Below, one piece after another: positions 50,401-60,903 of a DNA stretch of 64,000 bases. The stretch lies in the NCBI GenBank assembly GCA_023228985.1, contig JALOAC010000010.1, forward strand, positions 1-64,000, written 5' to 3'. A program made the position numbers and the translations under genes. This DNA comes from Thiopseudomonas sp. Lineage in GTDB: Bacteria; Pseudomonadota; Gammaproteobacteria; Pseudomonadales; Pseudomonadaceae. Position 1 is the stretch's first letter. Each line of letters starts with the position of its first letter. The notes under the pieces were generated by a model. That model made no database searches. It was given only the letters and a program-made list of their open reading frames with translations, and was not told the DNA's origin.

Positions 50401-51463
50401 GAACCACCTCCAAACAGGCATCCACGACCTGCTGTGTTGCGTTAGGCTTGGCAACGTTGCGCGCCTGCTGCGCCATCTCTATGAGCTTATGGCTATGCAT
50501 AAAAACCTCGGTTAGTTGTGCAGCCAAGTCTTGTGCTGTGGTTGTGCGCTGTGGCAACACAACGGCGGCTTGGTGCTGCGCTAAAAATTCTGCGTTTTTC
50601 GTTTGGTGGTCATCTATGGCGTGCGGTAATGGCAGCAAGAAAGCAGCTCGCCCTACCACAGCTAGTTCGCTTACCGTCAAAGCGCCAGCACGACACACCA
50701 CCAAATCAGCCCAGGCATAGGCTTGAGCTACATCATCAATAAAGGGCGCTACCTTGGCGTCCAGAGCCGCTGACTGATAGCGTTCTTGGGTGCGCTGAGC
50801 ATGCCCCTCACCCGCTTGATGCCATATCTCTGGGCGAATTTCCTCAGGTAGTAAAGCAACAGCTTGCGGTACTAATTGATTCAGCGCTTCAGCGCCCAAA
50901 CTGCCGCCTAGCACTAATAACCGGGCAGGTTGGCTGATGGCGGTTTTGTCACTGGCTGCCTGTAGTACTGCACTGCGCACTGGATTGCCCGTAGTTAAGA
51001 CGTTTTTCTGTACGGGGAAGGTGTCTGGAAACGCTTGGCAGATACGCGCCGCCCATTTGGCTAGGCTGCGATTGGCAGTACCGGCAACCGCATTCTGTTC
51101 ATGAATAATCAGCGGCACGCCACAAAGGCGCGCAGCCAATCCACCTGGGCCCGTGACATAGCCACCCATGCCCAATACACAAACCGGCTTAAGTTGTTTA
51201 ATCAGTCGGTAGGACTGCCATAAAGCGCGTAATAACTGAAAAGGCGCTTTAATTAATTTAATCAATCCTTTACCACGCAAACCTGTTGCAGACACATTAT
51301 GCAAAACGAAGCCCGCCTCAGGGACAACGCGACACTCAATACCGCGACCAGCACCGAGCCACTGCACCTGATAACCACGCGCCACAAACTCTTGCGCACA
51401 GGCCAGTGCGGGGAAGACATGTCCACCTGTTCCAGCGGCCATAATCAGAATATTAGCGCTCAT
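50393..51463 (-). CDS. murG: UDP-GlcNAc:lipid I N-acetylglucosaminyltransferase
   Basis: Peripheral membrane glycosyltransferase (GT28) that turns lipid I into lipid II. IMAAGTGGHVFPALA is G-loop 1; LVVCRAGALTVSELAVVGRAA (about 245-265) is the donor-binding region. Length 356 residues. Overlaps ftsW by 11 bases. Confidence 0.97.
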   Translation of the reverse strand: MSANILIMAAGTGGHVFPALACAQEFVARGYQVQWLGAGRGIECRVVPEAGFVLHNVSATGLRGKGLIKLIKAPFQLLRALWQSYRLIKQLKPVCVLGMGGYVTGPGGLAARLCGVPLIIHEQNAVAGTANRSLAKWAARICQAFPDTFPVQKNVLTTGNPVRSAVLQAASDKTAISQPARLLVLGGSLGAEALNQLVPQAVALLPEEIRPEIWHQAGEGHAQRTQERYQSAALDAKVAPFIDDVAQAYAWADLVVCRAGALTVSELAVVGRAAFLLPLPHAIDDHQTKNAEFLAQHQAAVVLPQRTTTAQDLAAQLTEVFMHSHKLIEMAQQARNVAKPNATQQVVDACLEVVHG

Positions 51464-52697
51464 ATCTCACTCCTTTGGCTAAAGAAGTCAGCTCACGCAC
51501 TGACATAACGGCTCCACCCTGCTGGCGGATAAGGCTTTGTCTTACTTCCCATTCAATACGTAATAAAATTGCTAATTCCACACAGCACACCACCAGCGAG
51601 CTGCCGCCATAGCTTACAAATGGCAAGGTCAAACCTTTGGTAGGCAATAAACCCAGATTGACACCAATATTAATAAAACTCTGCGCGGCCCAAATCAACG
51701 CAATGCCATAGGCGCTATAAGCGGCAAAATAATGTTTAACGCTTTCTGCCCGATGCCCAATTTGCAAGGCACGCAAGCAGATAAAAACAAACACCGCTAA
51801 CGTTAATAATGAGCCAAAGATACCCAGTTCTTCAGCCATTACAGCAAAGACAAAATCCGTGTGCGCTTCCGGCAAGTAAAACTGTTTCTGGATGCTGTTA
51901 CCCAACCCAGTGCCAAACCATTCACCACGGCCAAAGGCAATTAATGCCTGGGTCAACTGGTAGCCTGTGCCAAACTGATCTTGCCAAGGATCAGCAATAC
52001 TCGTAATGCGCGCTAAACGATAATTTTCAGCCGTTACATACCAAATACCTAGACCGCCTAAAATAACCAACAACGGTATAGCTACTCTTAAACTGACATC
52101 GGCCATAAAAATCATCAGCACGATGCTGGCAACCATCACGGTCGTTGCGCCAAAGTCAGGCTCTTTATAAATCAACACTCCAAACAACAGCAAAAACATC
52201 AATGGCTTAACAAAGCCAAGTAGCTTTTCTTGTAATTCTTTTTTATGGCGCACTAAATAACCAGCAATGAAAAACACTATAAACAGCTTGGCCAGCTCTG
52301 AAGACTGCAGCTTGAAGAAACCTAGATTCAGCCAGCGCTTGGAGCCATTTACTTCATGACCAATGCCGGGGACGAAGACCAAAACCAGCAACAAGACGCC
52401 CAGTAACAGTAACGGCCAGCTCATTTTTAACCAAAGTTTTATCGGCACCAACAAAACCACTGCGCCCGCTACCAATCCTATAACCACATAGGATAAGTGG
52501 CGAGAAAAGTAGTAATACAAATCCTCATGATGCGCCATTGCTACTGCTGAGGATGCGGAGGCATTCATCACCAACCCTAAACCCAACAAAAACAAGCAGC
52601 TTGTTAATAGCCAGTAATCAAGATCCACACGTTTACGTTGGTTCCGCCACGGCGATGCTGGTATTAATTGCAGTAGTTTGCTCAGCAATTCTTTCAT
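51453..52697 (-). CDS. ftsW: Peptidoglycan glycosyltransferase FtsW (SEDS)
   Basis: SEDS-family polymerase of septal peptidoglycan, paired with FtsI. About ten hydrophobic helices. The extracellular loop GNSIQKQFYLPEAHTDFVFA (about 266-285) and FVSYGGSSLV near 365 are hallmarks. Length 414 residues. Overlaps the murD stop by four bases. Confidence 0.97.
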   Translation of the reverse strand: MKELLSKLLQLIPASPWRNQRKRVDLDYWLLTSCLFLLGLGLVMNASASSAVAMAHHEDLYYYFSRHLSYVVIGLVAGAVVLLVPIKLWLKMSWPLLLLGVLLLVLVFVPGIGHEVNGSKRWLNLGFFKLQSSELAKLFIVFFIAGYLVRHKKELQEKLLGFVKPLMFLLLFGVLIYKEPDFGATTVMVASIVLMIFMADVSLRVAIPLLVILGGLGIWYVTAENYRLARITSIADPWQDQFGTGYQLTQALIAFGRGEWFGTGLGNSIQKQFYLPEAHTDFVFAVMAEELGIFGSLLTLAVFVFICLRALQIGHRAESVKHYFAAYSAYGIALIWAAQSFINIGVNLGLLPTKGLTLPFVSYGGSSLVVCCVELAILLRIEWEVRQSLIRQQGGAVMSVRELTSLAKGVRYER

Positions 52698-54025
52698 GCT
52701 AATGCCTCCACTGCCTGTACGAACATGTCACCGCGCTGTTCGAAATTTTTAAACATGTCCCAGCTGGCACAGGCGGGCGCAAGCAAAACGCTATCACCGA
52801 CTTGCGCCACTTTAGCCGCTTGCGCTACTGCCTGTTCAATGCTGCTAACAGGCTCGATTTGCACGCCTGTAGCACTCAATGCGTGTGCAATCCGTTGCGC
52901 ATCTTGCCCCAGCACAATGACGCCACGGCAATGCGCAGCAACCGCTACTGCCAACTCACTAAAATCCGCACCCTTGCCATCACCGCCGGCAATCAAGACT
53001 AGCTTGTGTTCTGGCTGAGCTAACCCTTCGATGGCAGCTAAGGTTGCGCCAATGTTGGTGGCTTTAGAGTCGTTGTACCACTGCACGCCCTGCTTTTGCG
53101 CCACCCACTGACAACGGTGCGCCAAGCCTGGGAAGGTGCGCAGTGCTTGCAGCATGGCTGCCATCGGCAAGCCAGCCGCCTGACCCAGTGCCAGTGCCGC
53201 CAATGCATTGCTGTAATTATGTGTGCCACGTATTTTTAACTCGGATACTGCCAGTAACTGCGTATCACCCTGAGCCAAATACAGCTCATTGTTTAAACGG
53301 CGCAAACCGAACTGCCCTGGCGCTGGCTCAGCCAAACCAAAGCTCAGCGTCGACTCGGGCAACTGTAACGGCTGCGCGGCTGTATCATCACGATTAATCA
53401 CTGCCGTTTTTGCCTGCGCATACACCTGCAACTTAACCTCGGTGTAATGAGTTAAATCACGGTAGCGATCCAGATGATCCGCGCTGATGTTCAAACATAC
53501 CGCCACATCAGCCTGTAGATGGCTAATAGTTTCTAACTGAAAACTGGACAGCTCCAACACATACAGCTCAACTTCATCGCTGAGCAAATCCAGTATCGGC
53601 GTGCCAATATTGCCACCCACCGCAACTTGCATACCGGCTGCCTGCGCCATTTCACCCACTAGGGTTGTTACCGTACTTTTAGCGTTCGAGCCAGTAATGG
53701 CAATCACTGGTGCTTGCGCGTGCTGTAAGAACAAATCCACATCACCGGATAACTGAGCGCCTTGCGCCAGTGCGACCTGAAGTTCAGGCTGGGCCAAAGC
53801 TAAACCCGGGCTGACGTAGAGTGTTTGTGCTTGCGCCAATAAGGGCGTCGCCAGTGAGCCGCAGTGCAGCTCAACCTGTGGGAACTCAGTTTGCAACACA
53901 GCCAACTCTGGCGGCTGTGCGCGGGTATCTACAGCAGCCACAGGCAAGCCCTGGCGCGTTAAAAAACGCACCAGAGAGAGTCCTGTTTTTCCAAGGCCGA
54001 CGACGACCTGTAGCTGCTTATTCAT
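52694..54025 (-). CDS. murD: UDP-N-acetylmuramoylalanine-D-glutamate ligase
   Basis: Adds D-Glu to UDP-MurNAc-L-Ala. VVGLGKTGLSLVRFL opens the UDP-binding domain; ITGSNAKSTVTTLVGEMA (about 114) is the P-loop, and WYNDSKATN binds the nucleotide and glutamate. Length 443 residues. Nine bases after mraY. Confidence 0.97.
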   Translation of the reverse strand: MNKQLQVVVGLGKTGLSLVRFLTRQGLPVAAVDTRAQPPELAVLQTEFPQVELHCGSLATPLLAQAQTLYVSPGLALAQPELQVALAQGAQLSGDVDLFLQHAQAPVIAITGSNAKSTVTTLVGEMAQAAGMQVAVGGNIGTPILDLLSDEVELYVLELSSFQLETISHLQADVAVCLNISADHLDRYRDLTHYTEVKLQVYAQAKTAVINRDDTAAQPLQLPESTLSFGLAEPAPGQFGLRRLNNELYLAQGDTQLLAVSELKIRGTHNYSNALAALALGQAAGLPMAAMLQALRTFPGLAHRCQWVAQKQGVQWYNDSKATNIGATLAAIEGLAQPEHKLVLIAGGDGKGADFSELAVAVAAHCRGVIVLGQDAQRIAHALSATGVQIEPVSSIEQAVAQAAKVAQVGDSVLLAPACASWDMFKNFEQRGDMFVQAVEALA

Positions 54026-54034
54026 TTTTATGTC

Positions 54035-55117
54035 TTACCTCAGTTTCAAGGTGGCTAAACCAATCAACACCAGCACCACGGTGACAATCCAAAACCGTAC
54101 AATCACACGCGGCTCGGGCCAGCCCTGTAACTCAAAATGGTGATGAATAGGCGCCATGCGAAACACGCGTTTACCGCGCAACTTAAACGAAGCCACTTGG
54201 ATCACCACCGACAGGGTTTCCACGACAAACACGCCGCCCATAATGAACAGCACGATTTCCTGACGCACCATCACCGCTACTAAACCCAAAGCCGCGCCTA
54301 GCGCCAACGCACCCACATCACCCATAAATACCTGCGCGGGATAGGTGTTAAACCATAAGAAGCCCAAACCTGCACCCACTAAAGCACCGCAAAAAACAAT
54401 CAGTTCACCCACGCCCGGGATATAGGGAATAAACAAATAATTAGCAAAGGTGACGTGACCAGACAAATAAGCAAAGACGCCCAACGCACCGCCCACTAAC
54501 ACCGTGGGCAAAATTGCCAACCCATCTAAACCATCAGTTAGGTTGACCGCATTACTGGAGCCGACAATCACAAAGTAGGTCAGCACGACAAAACCAATAC
54601 CCAGTTGCAGACTGACGCCCTTTAAAAACGGGAAAATCAATGCTGTTTCTGCAGGTAACTCAGCCATGCTGTACAGCGTGATAGCCGCACCCAAACCAAA
54701 CACTGACTGCCAAAAATATTTCCACCGCCCGGGCAAGCCACGCGAATCTTTCTCAATCACCTTGCGGTAATCATCTACCCAACCAACCGCGCCAAACAGC
54801 AAGGTGGTAACCAAGACAATCCACACATAGCGGTTACTCAAATCACCCCATAGCAAGGTACTGATGGCAATACAGGCCAAAATCAGTGCACCGCCCATAG
54901 TGGGTGTACCCGACTTGGACAAATGACTCTGCGGACCATCGGTACGCACCGACTGGCCAATTTGCAAACTGCGCAGCGTGCGAATCATCCAAGGCCCCAG
55001 CCACAGCGACATCACCAGTGCGGTTAAAATGCCCAGAATCCCGCGCAAAGTCAGGTACTGGAACACCGCAAAGCCTTTATGGTATTGCTGTAAATATTCA
55101 GCAATGAGTAACAACAT
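54035..55117 (-). CDS. mraY: Phospho-N-acetylmuramoyl-pentapeptide transferase
   Basis: Membrane enzyme that makes lipid I from UDP-MurNAc-pentapeptide and undecaprenyl phosphate. Ten helices; the Mg-binding VDDYRKV (about 113-119), NLTDGLDGLA (about 192-201) and MAPIHHHFELQGW (about 322-334) motifs are all present. Length 360 residues. Its ATG shares one base with the murF stop. Confidence 0.98.
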   Translation of the reverse strand: MLLLIAEYLQQYHKGFAVFQYLTLRGILGILTALVMSLWLGPWMIRTLRSLQIGQSVRTDGPQSHLSKSGTPTMGGALILACIAISTLLWGDLSNRYVWIVLVTTLLFGAVGWVDDYRKVIEKDSRGLPGRWKYFWQSVFGLGAAITLYSMAELPAETALIFPFLKGVSLQLGIGFVVLTYFVIVGSSNAVNLTDGLDGLAILPTVLVGGALGVFAYLSGHVTFANYLFIPYIPGVGELIVFCGALVGAGLGFLWFNTYPAQVFMGDVGALALGAALGLVAVMVRQEIVLFIMGGVFVVETLSVVIQVASFKLRGKRVFRMAPIHHHFELQGWPEPRVIVRFWIVTVVLVLIGLATLKLR

Positions 55118-56493
55118 CAGTACCCACCTTCTTTTGTATTTATTAGTGCAGCAACCACGTTTTCCATGGCAGCACTGCGAGAGCCCTTAACTAAATAGCT
55201 AGCCAAAGCCGGCGTTTTAGCAGATAGGAAAGCCAACAACTCCTGCTGGCTGGAAAAATGTTTTGCTTCGCCTTTAAAAGCGTTCACAGCTTGTTGAATA
55301 TGCTGACCTACACCATAAAGCGCATCCGCTTTACCCTGGGCATACACACCTAGCTGTCGATGCTCTTGCTCAGCCCACTCGCCCAACTCACCCATATCAC
55401 CTAACAACAAAATGCGCTCACCCGGCATTTCTGCCAGCACATCCATTGCCGCGCGCATGGACGCAGGGTTGGCGTTATAACTATCATCAATGACATAGCT
55501 GTCATCACTCAGCACATGCACCATGCAACGACCAGCTACCGGCTGCATCTGCGCCAAACCTTGGGCAATCGTTGGTAAATCACAACCCAGAGTAATTGCC
55601 GCGGCACCAGCGGCCAAAGCGTTACTGACGTTATGTTCACCGGGCACAGTTAACTGCACTGACACTTCACCAGTAGGCGCACAGAGCACAAAGCTATAAC
55701 AACCACTGACATGCTGGGTTAAGTCTTTGGCGTACACATCTGCCTGACTGTCTTCTTTAGCAAAGCTCAGCACACGACCCGCACTACTGCGCGCGGCCCA
55801 CTGCGTAAAGGCGGCATCATCTTTGTTTAAAATGGCTGTTGCACTGGCATCCAAACCGTCTAGGATTTCACCTTTAGCCTTAATAATTTGCTCAGGCCCG
55901 CCGAACTCACCGGCATGCGCCATGCCAGCGTTATTGATGAGCACTACCTGTGGCTGAGCCAATGCGCGGGTATAAGCAATCTCGCCCAAGCGTGATGCAC
56001 CCAGCTCAATCACTGCCCACTGATGTTGCGGTGCTAATTCCAGCAAGGTCATAGGTACGCCTAAGTCATTGTTTAAATTACCGCGCGTCGCTAATACAGC
56101 CGCTTCACCCACAGCGACACGACCGATACTGGCGAGCATTTCTTTAACTGTGGTTTTACCGCTGGATCCTGTCAGCGCAAGCAACTTGCCCTTAAAGGCT
56201 TGGCGATTAAGTGCGCCAAGCTGCCCCAAAGCCAAGCGCGTATCGGCGACTATTAGCTGGGGTAAATCACTGTCTTCTTGCCAGGTGTCAACCACTGCCG
56301 CAACAGCACCGGCCTGTTCAGCAGCAGCTAAGTATTCATGACCATCAAAATTCTCACCTTGCAAAGCGACAAATAAATCGCCGGCTTGCAGGGTGCGCGT
56401 ATCGGTGTGCACGCGTTGAACCTGCACATCTGCGCCCAACAAGTCCGCCGCCAAAGGGGCTTGTAATTCGGTCAGTGACCACGGCTTAAACAT
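55117..56493 (-). CDS. murF: UDP-MurNAc-tripeptide D-alanyl-D-alanine ligase
   Basis: Adds the D-Ala-D-Ala made by DdlB. LTGSSGKTTVKEMLASI (about 110) is the P-loop; GEHNVSNALAA and IDDSYNANPASM (about 325) are the MurF motifs. Length 458 residues. Overlaps murE by 8 bases. Confidence 0.97.
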   Translation of the reverse strand: MFKPWSLTELQAPLAADLLGADVQVQRVHTDTRTLQAGDLFVALQGENFDGHEYLAAAEQAGAVAAVVDTWQEDSDLPQLIVADTRLALGQLGALNRQAFKGKLLALTGSSGKTTVKEMLASIGRVAVGEAAVLATRGNLNNDLGVPMTLLELAPQHQWAVIELGASRLGEIAYTRALAQPQVVLINNAGMAHAGEFGGPEQIIKAKGEILDGLDASATAILNKDDAAFTQWAARSSAGRVLSFAKEDSQADVYAKDLTQHVSGCYSFVLCAPTGEVSVQLTVPGEHNVSNALAAGAAAITLGCDLPTIAQGLAQMQPVAGRCMVHVLSDDSYVIDDSYNANPASMRAAMDVLAEMPGERILLLGDMGELGEWAEQEHRQLGVYAQGKADALYGVGQHIQQAVNAFKGEAKHFSSQQELLAFLSAKTPALASYLVKGSRSAAMENVVAALINTKEGGY

Positions 56494-57955
56494 CGGTCAC
56501 CTCCTTGGCTTGTAACGCGTGCTGCGCCTGTTCTAGATCGGAGAAGTGCGTGCGCACGCCGTTAATTTCTTGATAGTCCTCATGGCCTTTGCCGGCAAGC
56601 ACCACCACATCGCCCGGTTGAGCTTCGCTAATCGCATAGGCAATGGCCTGTGCACGCTCAGCTATTTCGCTGACTGCAATTTCGGCAGTTAACCCAGCTA
56701 AAATCTCTTGACGTATTAGCGCAGCTTCTTCGCTGCGCGGATTATCATCCGTCACCACCAGCACATCGGCGTGAGTCTGCGCCACCTGCGCCATTAAGGG
56801 TCGCTTGCCTTTATCACGATCACCGCCACAACCAAACACCACCCACAAGCGTCCGCCTTGCGCCACGTGCGGACGAATGGCGGTTAACACTTGCTGTAAT
56901 GCATCAGGGGTATGCGCATAATCCACGACAACCAGCGGCTGACCTTCATGGGCTAGCGCCTGCATACGGCCGGCTGGGGCGCGCAGCTTTGGAATCACAG
57001 ATAAAATCTCACCCATGGCATAACCCATGGAGGACAGCGTAGCCACCACCGCCAATAAATTGCTGAGGTTAAAACGGCCCAGCAATGAACTGCGTAACCA
57101 AGCCTCACCCTGAGTGGTCACCACATAGGCTTGAATGCCATCCACGCCAAACGTAAATTGGCTGCAATGCACATGCGCGTCAGTGCGCTCAATACTGTAA
57201 GTTTTCAGTCCCTGCTTGGCATATTGCTGCGCCAGCTCTGCACCAAACGCATCATCTATATTAAGTACGCGGGCGCGTAAATTAGGCCAGGCAAATAACT
57301 GTGCTTTCGCTTGTGCATAGGCTTGCATACTGCCGTGATAGTCAAGGTGGTCGCGGGTTAAATTGGTCAGTACCGCAATATCCATATCCACAGCCGCTAA
57401 ACGTTGTTGCTGCAAACCATGGGACGACACTTCCATAGCCACCGCATCAGCACCGGCAAGCTGGATATCAGCCAAAGCAGCTTGCAGTTGAATAGGATCA
57501 GGCGTGGTGTGTACACCTACTTTTAATGCGCCTAAAAAACCATTACCCAGCGTACCAATCACCGCACACTTTTCACCCAAAGCATCTAAAGCCTGCGCCA
57601 GTAAGTGACTGACAGTGGTTTTACCATTGGTGCCCGTCACTCCAATCATGCTCAAAGCACGGCTAGGCTCACCATAAAAACGGCCAGCAATAGCCGACAA
57701 CTGACCTTGCAGACCCTGCATTGGCAACAATAACGCTGCACTGTCTTGCATATCCGGTGCGCCTTCAGCCTCATAGGCCACAGCTGCTGCACCACGGGCG
57801 ATAGCATCGGTGATATACAAGCGTCCATCAGCCTGCGCTCCCGGCACGGCCAAAAACAAATCTCCGGGCTTGACCTGCCTGCTATCTAAGGTCAATTCAC
57901 GAATAAGCACACTGCTCGATGCTTGTGGTAGCAACTGGTTTAATGGCATTGGCAT
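56486..57955 (-). CDS. murE: UDP-MurNAc-L-Ala-D-Glu:meso-diaminopimelate ligase
   Basis: Adds the third residue of the stem peptide. GVTGTNGKTTVSHLL (about 110) is the P-loop, and TDDNPRSEE (about 408) is the DNPR motif specific for meso-diaminopimelate. Length 489 residues. The start shares one base with the ftsI stop (TAATG). Confidence 0.97.
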   Translation of the reverse strand: MPMPLNQLLPQASSSVLIRELTLDSRQVKPGDLFLAVPGAQADGRLYITDAIARGAAAVAYEAEGAPDMQDSAALLLPMQGLQGQLSAIAGRFYGEPSRALSMIGVTGTNGKTTVSHLLAQALDALGEKCAVIGTLGNGFLGALKVGVHTTPDPIQLQAALADIQLAGADAVAMEVSSHGLQQQRLAAVDMDIAVLTNLTRDHLDYHGSMQAYAQAKAQLFAWPNLRARVLNIDDAFGAELAQQYAKQGLKTYSIERTDAHVHCSQFTFGVDGIQAYVVTTQGEAWLRSSLLGRFNLSNLLAVVATLSSMGYAMGEILSVIPKLRAPAGRMQALAHEGQPLVVVDYAHTPDALQQVLTAIRPHVAQGGRLWVVFGCGGDRDKGKRPLMAQVAQTHADVLVVTDDNPRSEEAALIRQEILAGLTAEIAVSEIAERAQAIAYAISEAQPGDVVVLAGKGHEDYQEINGVRTHFSDLEQAQHALQAKEVTDV

Positions 57956-59673
57956 TAGCTGCGCCCTCCGCGAACACTCTGGCCTTGCTTAACTACTTGC
58001 TGCGCAAGGTTATCCGGCCGCACATTAAGCAAACGTAAAGAACCCGCCATCACACGGCTAAATACAGGAGCTGCAACAACGCCACCATAAAACCCGCCTT
58101 CACGTGGTTCATCAATCACTACAGCTACCGCAATGCGTGGCTCACTCACTGGACCGACACCGGCAAATAAAGAACGGTAACTATCCTTGGTGTAACCACC
58201 ACTGGCTGCTTGTTTTTTGGCAGTACCGCTTTTTCCTGCCACATGGTAGCCAGGTACACGTGCGCGCACGCCACCGCCGCCTTCGTCTTCCACTACGGAG
58301 CGCAACATTTCCATCACTGTGTGACTAATGTCAGGCTCGATAATGGGAATCGAAGGACCTTGTTTTTCTTGCTGTAAAAATGTCAGCTGGCTGCTTTGAC
58401 CGTTATTACCCAAGATGGCATAAGCATGCGCTAGCTGCACGGCGGTAATAGAAAAACCATAGCCATAGGACATGGCTGCAATTTCTGCCGAGCCCCAACG
58501 TCTGTAAGCAGGGAAGTAACCTAGGCTTTCGCCCGGAAAACCCAGCCCCGTATCCGTGCTGAAGCCCACCTGCTGCATCATGGTATAAATAGGCTCAGCG
58601 CCTATATCCAAAGCAATTTTACTGACCCCCACGTTGCTGGATTTTTTCAGCACGTTCGTCAGATCCAGCACACCGCCTCGCGATACATCACGAATTGTGT
58701 AGCGACCTACTTTCATCACTCCATTACCCACATCCACAGTGGACTGCGGCTGCCAGCGACCCGTACCTAATGCGGCTGCAATAGTGAAGGGTTTTACTGT
58801 TGAACCCGGCTCAAACACATCCACCAGCGCACGGTTACGAATAGCTTCCGCGCTGTAGGTACTGCGGTTATTAGGGTTGTAGGTTGGGTGATTAACTAAG
58901 GCTAATATTTCACCGGTTTTAACGTCTAAGATCACCAGCGAGCCAGCCTTAGCTTTAAACTCCTGCAGTGCATTGCGCAGCTCTCGATGAGCCAAATATT
59001 GCAAACGCAAGTCAATGGATAACGCCAAGGACTGACCCGGCTTAGCATTTTGTAAGACCTGTACATCGCGAATCACATCACCGCGTAAATTTTTCAATAC
59101 CTGACGCTTACCTGGCACTCCTGCCAACCACTCGTTATAGGCTAGCTCTAATCCTTCACGGCCTTGCTCATCAATATCGGTGATGCCAACCAAATGAGCC
59201 GTTACTTCACCAGCTGGGTAGTAACGACGAAAATCTTCACGCACCTTAACGCCCGGAATACCCAAATCTTGCGCTGCCTGCCCACGCTCAGGTGTCATGG
59301 AGCGCTCTAAGTACATAAACTCACGCTGGGCATTTTTCTCAATCCGCTCGGCAAGGTTCTTTTCACTTTCGCCCAGCACTTTAGCCAGCTCAGACCAGCG
59401 CGGTTTTTGATTAATCAGCACCTTGGGGTTGGCCCACAGAGTAACTACCGGCGTACTCACGGCTAAGGGTTCACCGTTGCGATCTGTAATGGTGCCGCGA
59501 TGAGCGGAGATCGGTATGTTGCGCACACTGCGCGCATCACCCTGTTCAGATAAAAACTCGTGCTGATAAATGTGTAAGTGAACAATACGCGCAGAGGCAA
59601 TGCTCGCTAAAAGAAACAAGCCCAGCAAAATAAAGTGATACCGTTTGAACGCAAATCCTCTAAGCAGCTTCAT
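57955..59673 (-). CDS. ftsI: Penicillin-binding protein 3 (septal transpeptidase FtsI)
   Basis: Septal peptidoglycan cross-linking enzyme. One N-terminal helix (about 13-30) is followed by the PBP dimerisation domain and the transpeptidase with STVK (Ser291-Lys294), SSN (345-347) and KSGT (about 480). Length 572 residues. The target of beta-lactams such as aztreonam in pseudomonads. Overlaps ftsL by four bases. Confidence 0.97.
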   Translation of the reverse strand: MKLLRGFAFKRYHFILLGLFLLASIASARIVHLHIYQHEFLSEQGDARSVRNIPISAHRGTITDRNGEPLAVSTPVVTLWANPKVLINQKPRWSELAKVLGESEKNLAERIEKNAQREFMYLERSMTPERGQAAQDLGIPGVKVREDFRRYYPAGEVTAHLVGITDIDEQGREGLELAYNEWLAGVPGKRQVLKNLRGDVIRDVQVLQNAKPGQSLALSIDLRLQYLAHRELRNALQEFKAKAGSLVILDVKTGEILALVNHPTYNPNNRSTYSAEAIRNRALVDVFEPGSTVKPFTIAAALGTGRWQPQSTVDVGNGVMKVGRYTIRDVSRGGVLDLTNVLKKSSNVGVSKIALDIGAEPIYTMMQQVGFSTDTGLGFPGESLGYFPAYRRWGSAEIAAMSYGYGFSITAVQLAHAYAILGNNGQSSQLTFLQQEKQGPSIPIIEPDISHTVMEMLRSVVEDEGGGGVRARVPGYHVAGKSGTAKKQAASGGYTKDSYRSLFAGVGPVSEPRIAVAVVIDEPREGGFYGGVVAAPVFSRVMAGSLRLLNVRPDNLAQQVVKQGQSVRGGRS

Positions 59674-59963
59674 GGTGTCACCACCCGTACTGCTGCAGGT
59701 TCAGGAATCAGCATACCCAAGTGTTCAACGGCCAAGCTTTCAATGCGGTTGTGTGCAGTCCAAGTACTGTGCTCCAGCACCAAACGGCCCCAATCGGCCT
59801 GCAATTTGTCGCGCTTACTCATTTCCACAAACAAAGAGTTGAGCATCTGCCGACTTTCATTAGCAGCGTAGGCCACCAGCACCGCGGTTGATACCACTGC
59901 AATAAACAGCACCAGCACGCCAATAGCGGCCAATGATGTGTGACGGTATAAAGGCATTTTCAT
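59670..59963 (-). CDS. ftsL: Cell division protein FtsL
   Basis: A 97-residue bitopic protein with one helix (about 13-33, AAIGVLVLFIAVVSTAVLVAY region) and a periplasmic leucine-zipper-like coiled coil (SRQMLNSLFVEMSKRDKLQ). Pairs with FtsB, encoded elsewhere, and FtsQ. Overlaps rsmH by four bases (ATGA). Confidence 0.95.
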   Translation of the reverse strand: MKMPLYRHTSLAAIGVLVLFIAVVSTAVLVAYAANESRQMLNSLFVEMSKRDKLQADWGRLVLEHSTWTAHNRIESLAVEHLGMLIPEPAAVRVVTP

Positions 59964-60901
59964 CGCAATTTCTCCGCTACACGCATTACCGCACTACGTG
60001 ATCGTGGATTGGCGCGCACTTCAGCGTCACTTGCATAGCTTGGTTTGCCCAGTAATCGCAGCTGCGGATCAAACTTTTCTGGCATAACCGGCAAATGTCT
60101 TGGCAAGTTATCTGGCTCACCTTTAACAAGGCGTCGCATAAAATTTTTAACAATACGGTCTTCCAGCGAATGGAAACTAATGACAACTAAGCGCCCGCCT
60201 ACTGCCAAACTATCCACGGCTGCTTGCAACCCCTGCTCCAAATCACCTAGCTCGTTATTGACCTGAATGCGCAACGCCTGAAAGGTGCGCGTTGCTGGAT
60301 GCTTGCCTTTTTCCCAAGCAGGATTGGCCACGCTAAGCACTTCGGCTAAATCTGCGGTGTGAGTAAAGGGTTTTTCTGCACGACGCTTAACTACCGCGCC
60401 AGCCATGCGCTTAGCAAAACGCTCTTCGCCATACTCTTTAAATGCACGGGTAATTTCTTCTACGCTAGCCGCCGCAATCCACTGTGCAGCACTTAAGCCT
60501 CGGCTCGGATCCATGCGCATATCCAAAGGGCCATCCTGGCTAAAACTAAAACCACGTTCAGCGTCATCAAGTTGCGGCGAAGAAACTCCTAAGTCTAACA
60601 AGATGCCATCAACCCGACCTTTTAACCCGCGCTCAGCCAGTTCTTCACTCATCTGCGCAAAACTGCGCTGCACAATGGCAAAGCGTGCATCCTGCTGCGT
60701 TAACTCAGTACCTGAAGCGATAGCCTGCGGATCTTTATCAAATCCTAATAAACAGCCTCCAGTTGCGAGCTGCTGTAAGATAAGTTTGCTATGCCCACCA
60801 CGGCCAAAAGTGCCGTCCACATAGCAGCCATCCGGCTGCACATTCAGTGCGCCGACAGCTTCATTTAGCAGGACGGTGGTATGGCTATATGCACTATTCA
60901 T
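59960..60901 (-). CDS. rsmH: 16S rRNA (cytosine1402-N4)-methyltransferase
   Basis: SAM-dependent methyltransferase (MraW). HTTVLLNEAVGALNV begins it; YVDGTFGRGGHSKLIL is the SAM motif, LLDLGVSSPQLDDAERGFSF the second conserved block, and LVVISFHSLEDRIVKNFMR the third. Length 313 residues. Two bases after mraZ. Confidence 0.98.
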   Translation of the reverse strand: MNSAYSHTTVLLNEAVGALNVQPDGCYVDGTFGRGGHSKLILQQLATGGCLLGFDKDPQAIASGTELTQQDARFAIVQRSFAQMSEELAERGLKGRVDGILLDLGVSSPQLDDAERGFSFSQDGPLDMRMDPSRGLSAAQWIAAASVEEITRAFKEYGEERFAKRMAGAVVKRRAEKPFTHTADLAEVLSVANPAWEKGKHPATRTFQALRIQVNNELGDLEQGLQAAVDSLAVGGRLVVISFHSLEDRIVKNFMRRLVKGEPDNLPRHLPVMPEKFDPQLRLLGKPSYASDAEVRANPRSRSAVMRVAEKLR

Positions 60902-60903
60902 GA

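Noticed and set aside
60405..60824. 139-codon plus-strand frame antisense to rsmH
   Set aside because: RsmH motifs on the minus strand are complete; the antisense frame has none.
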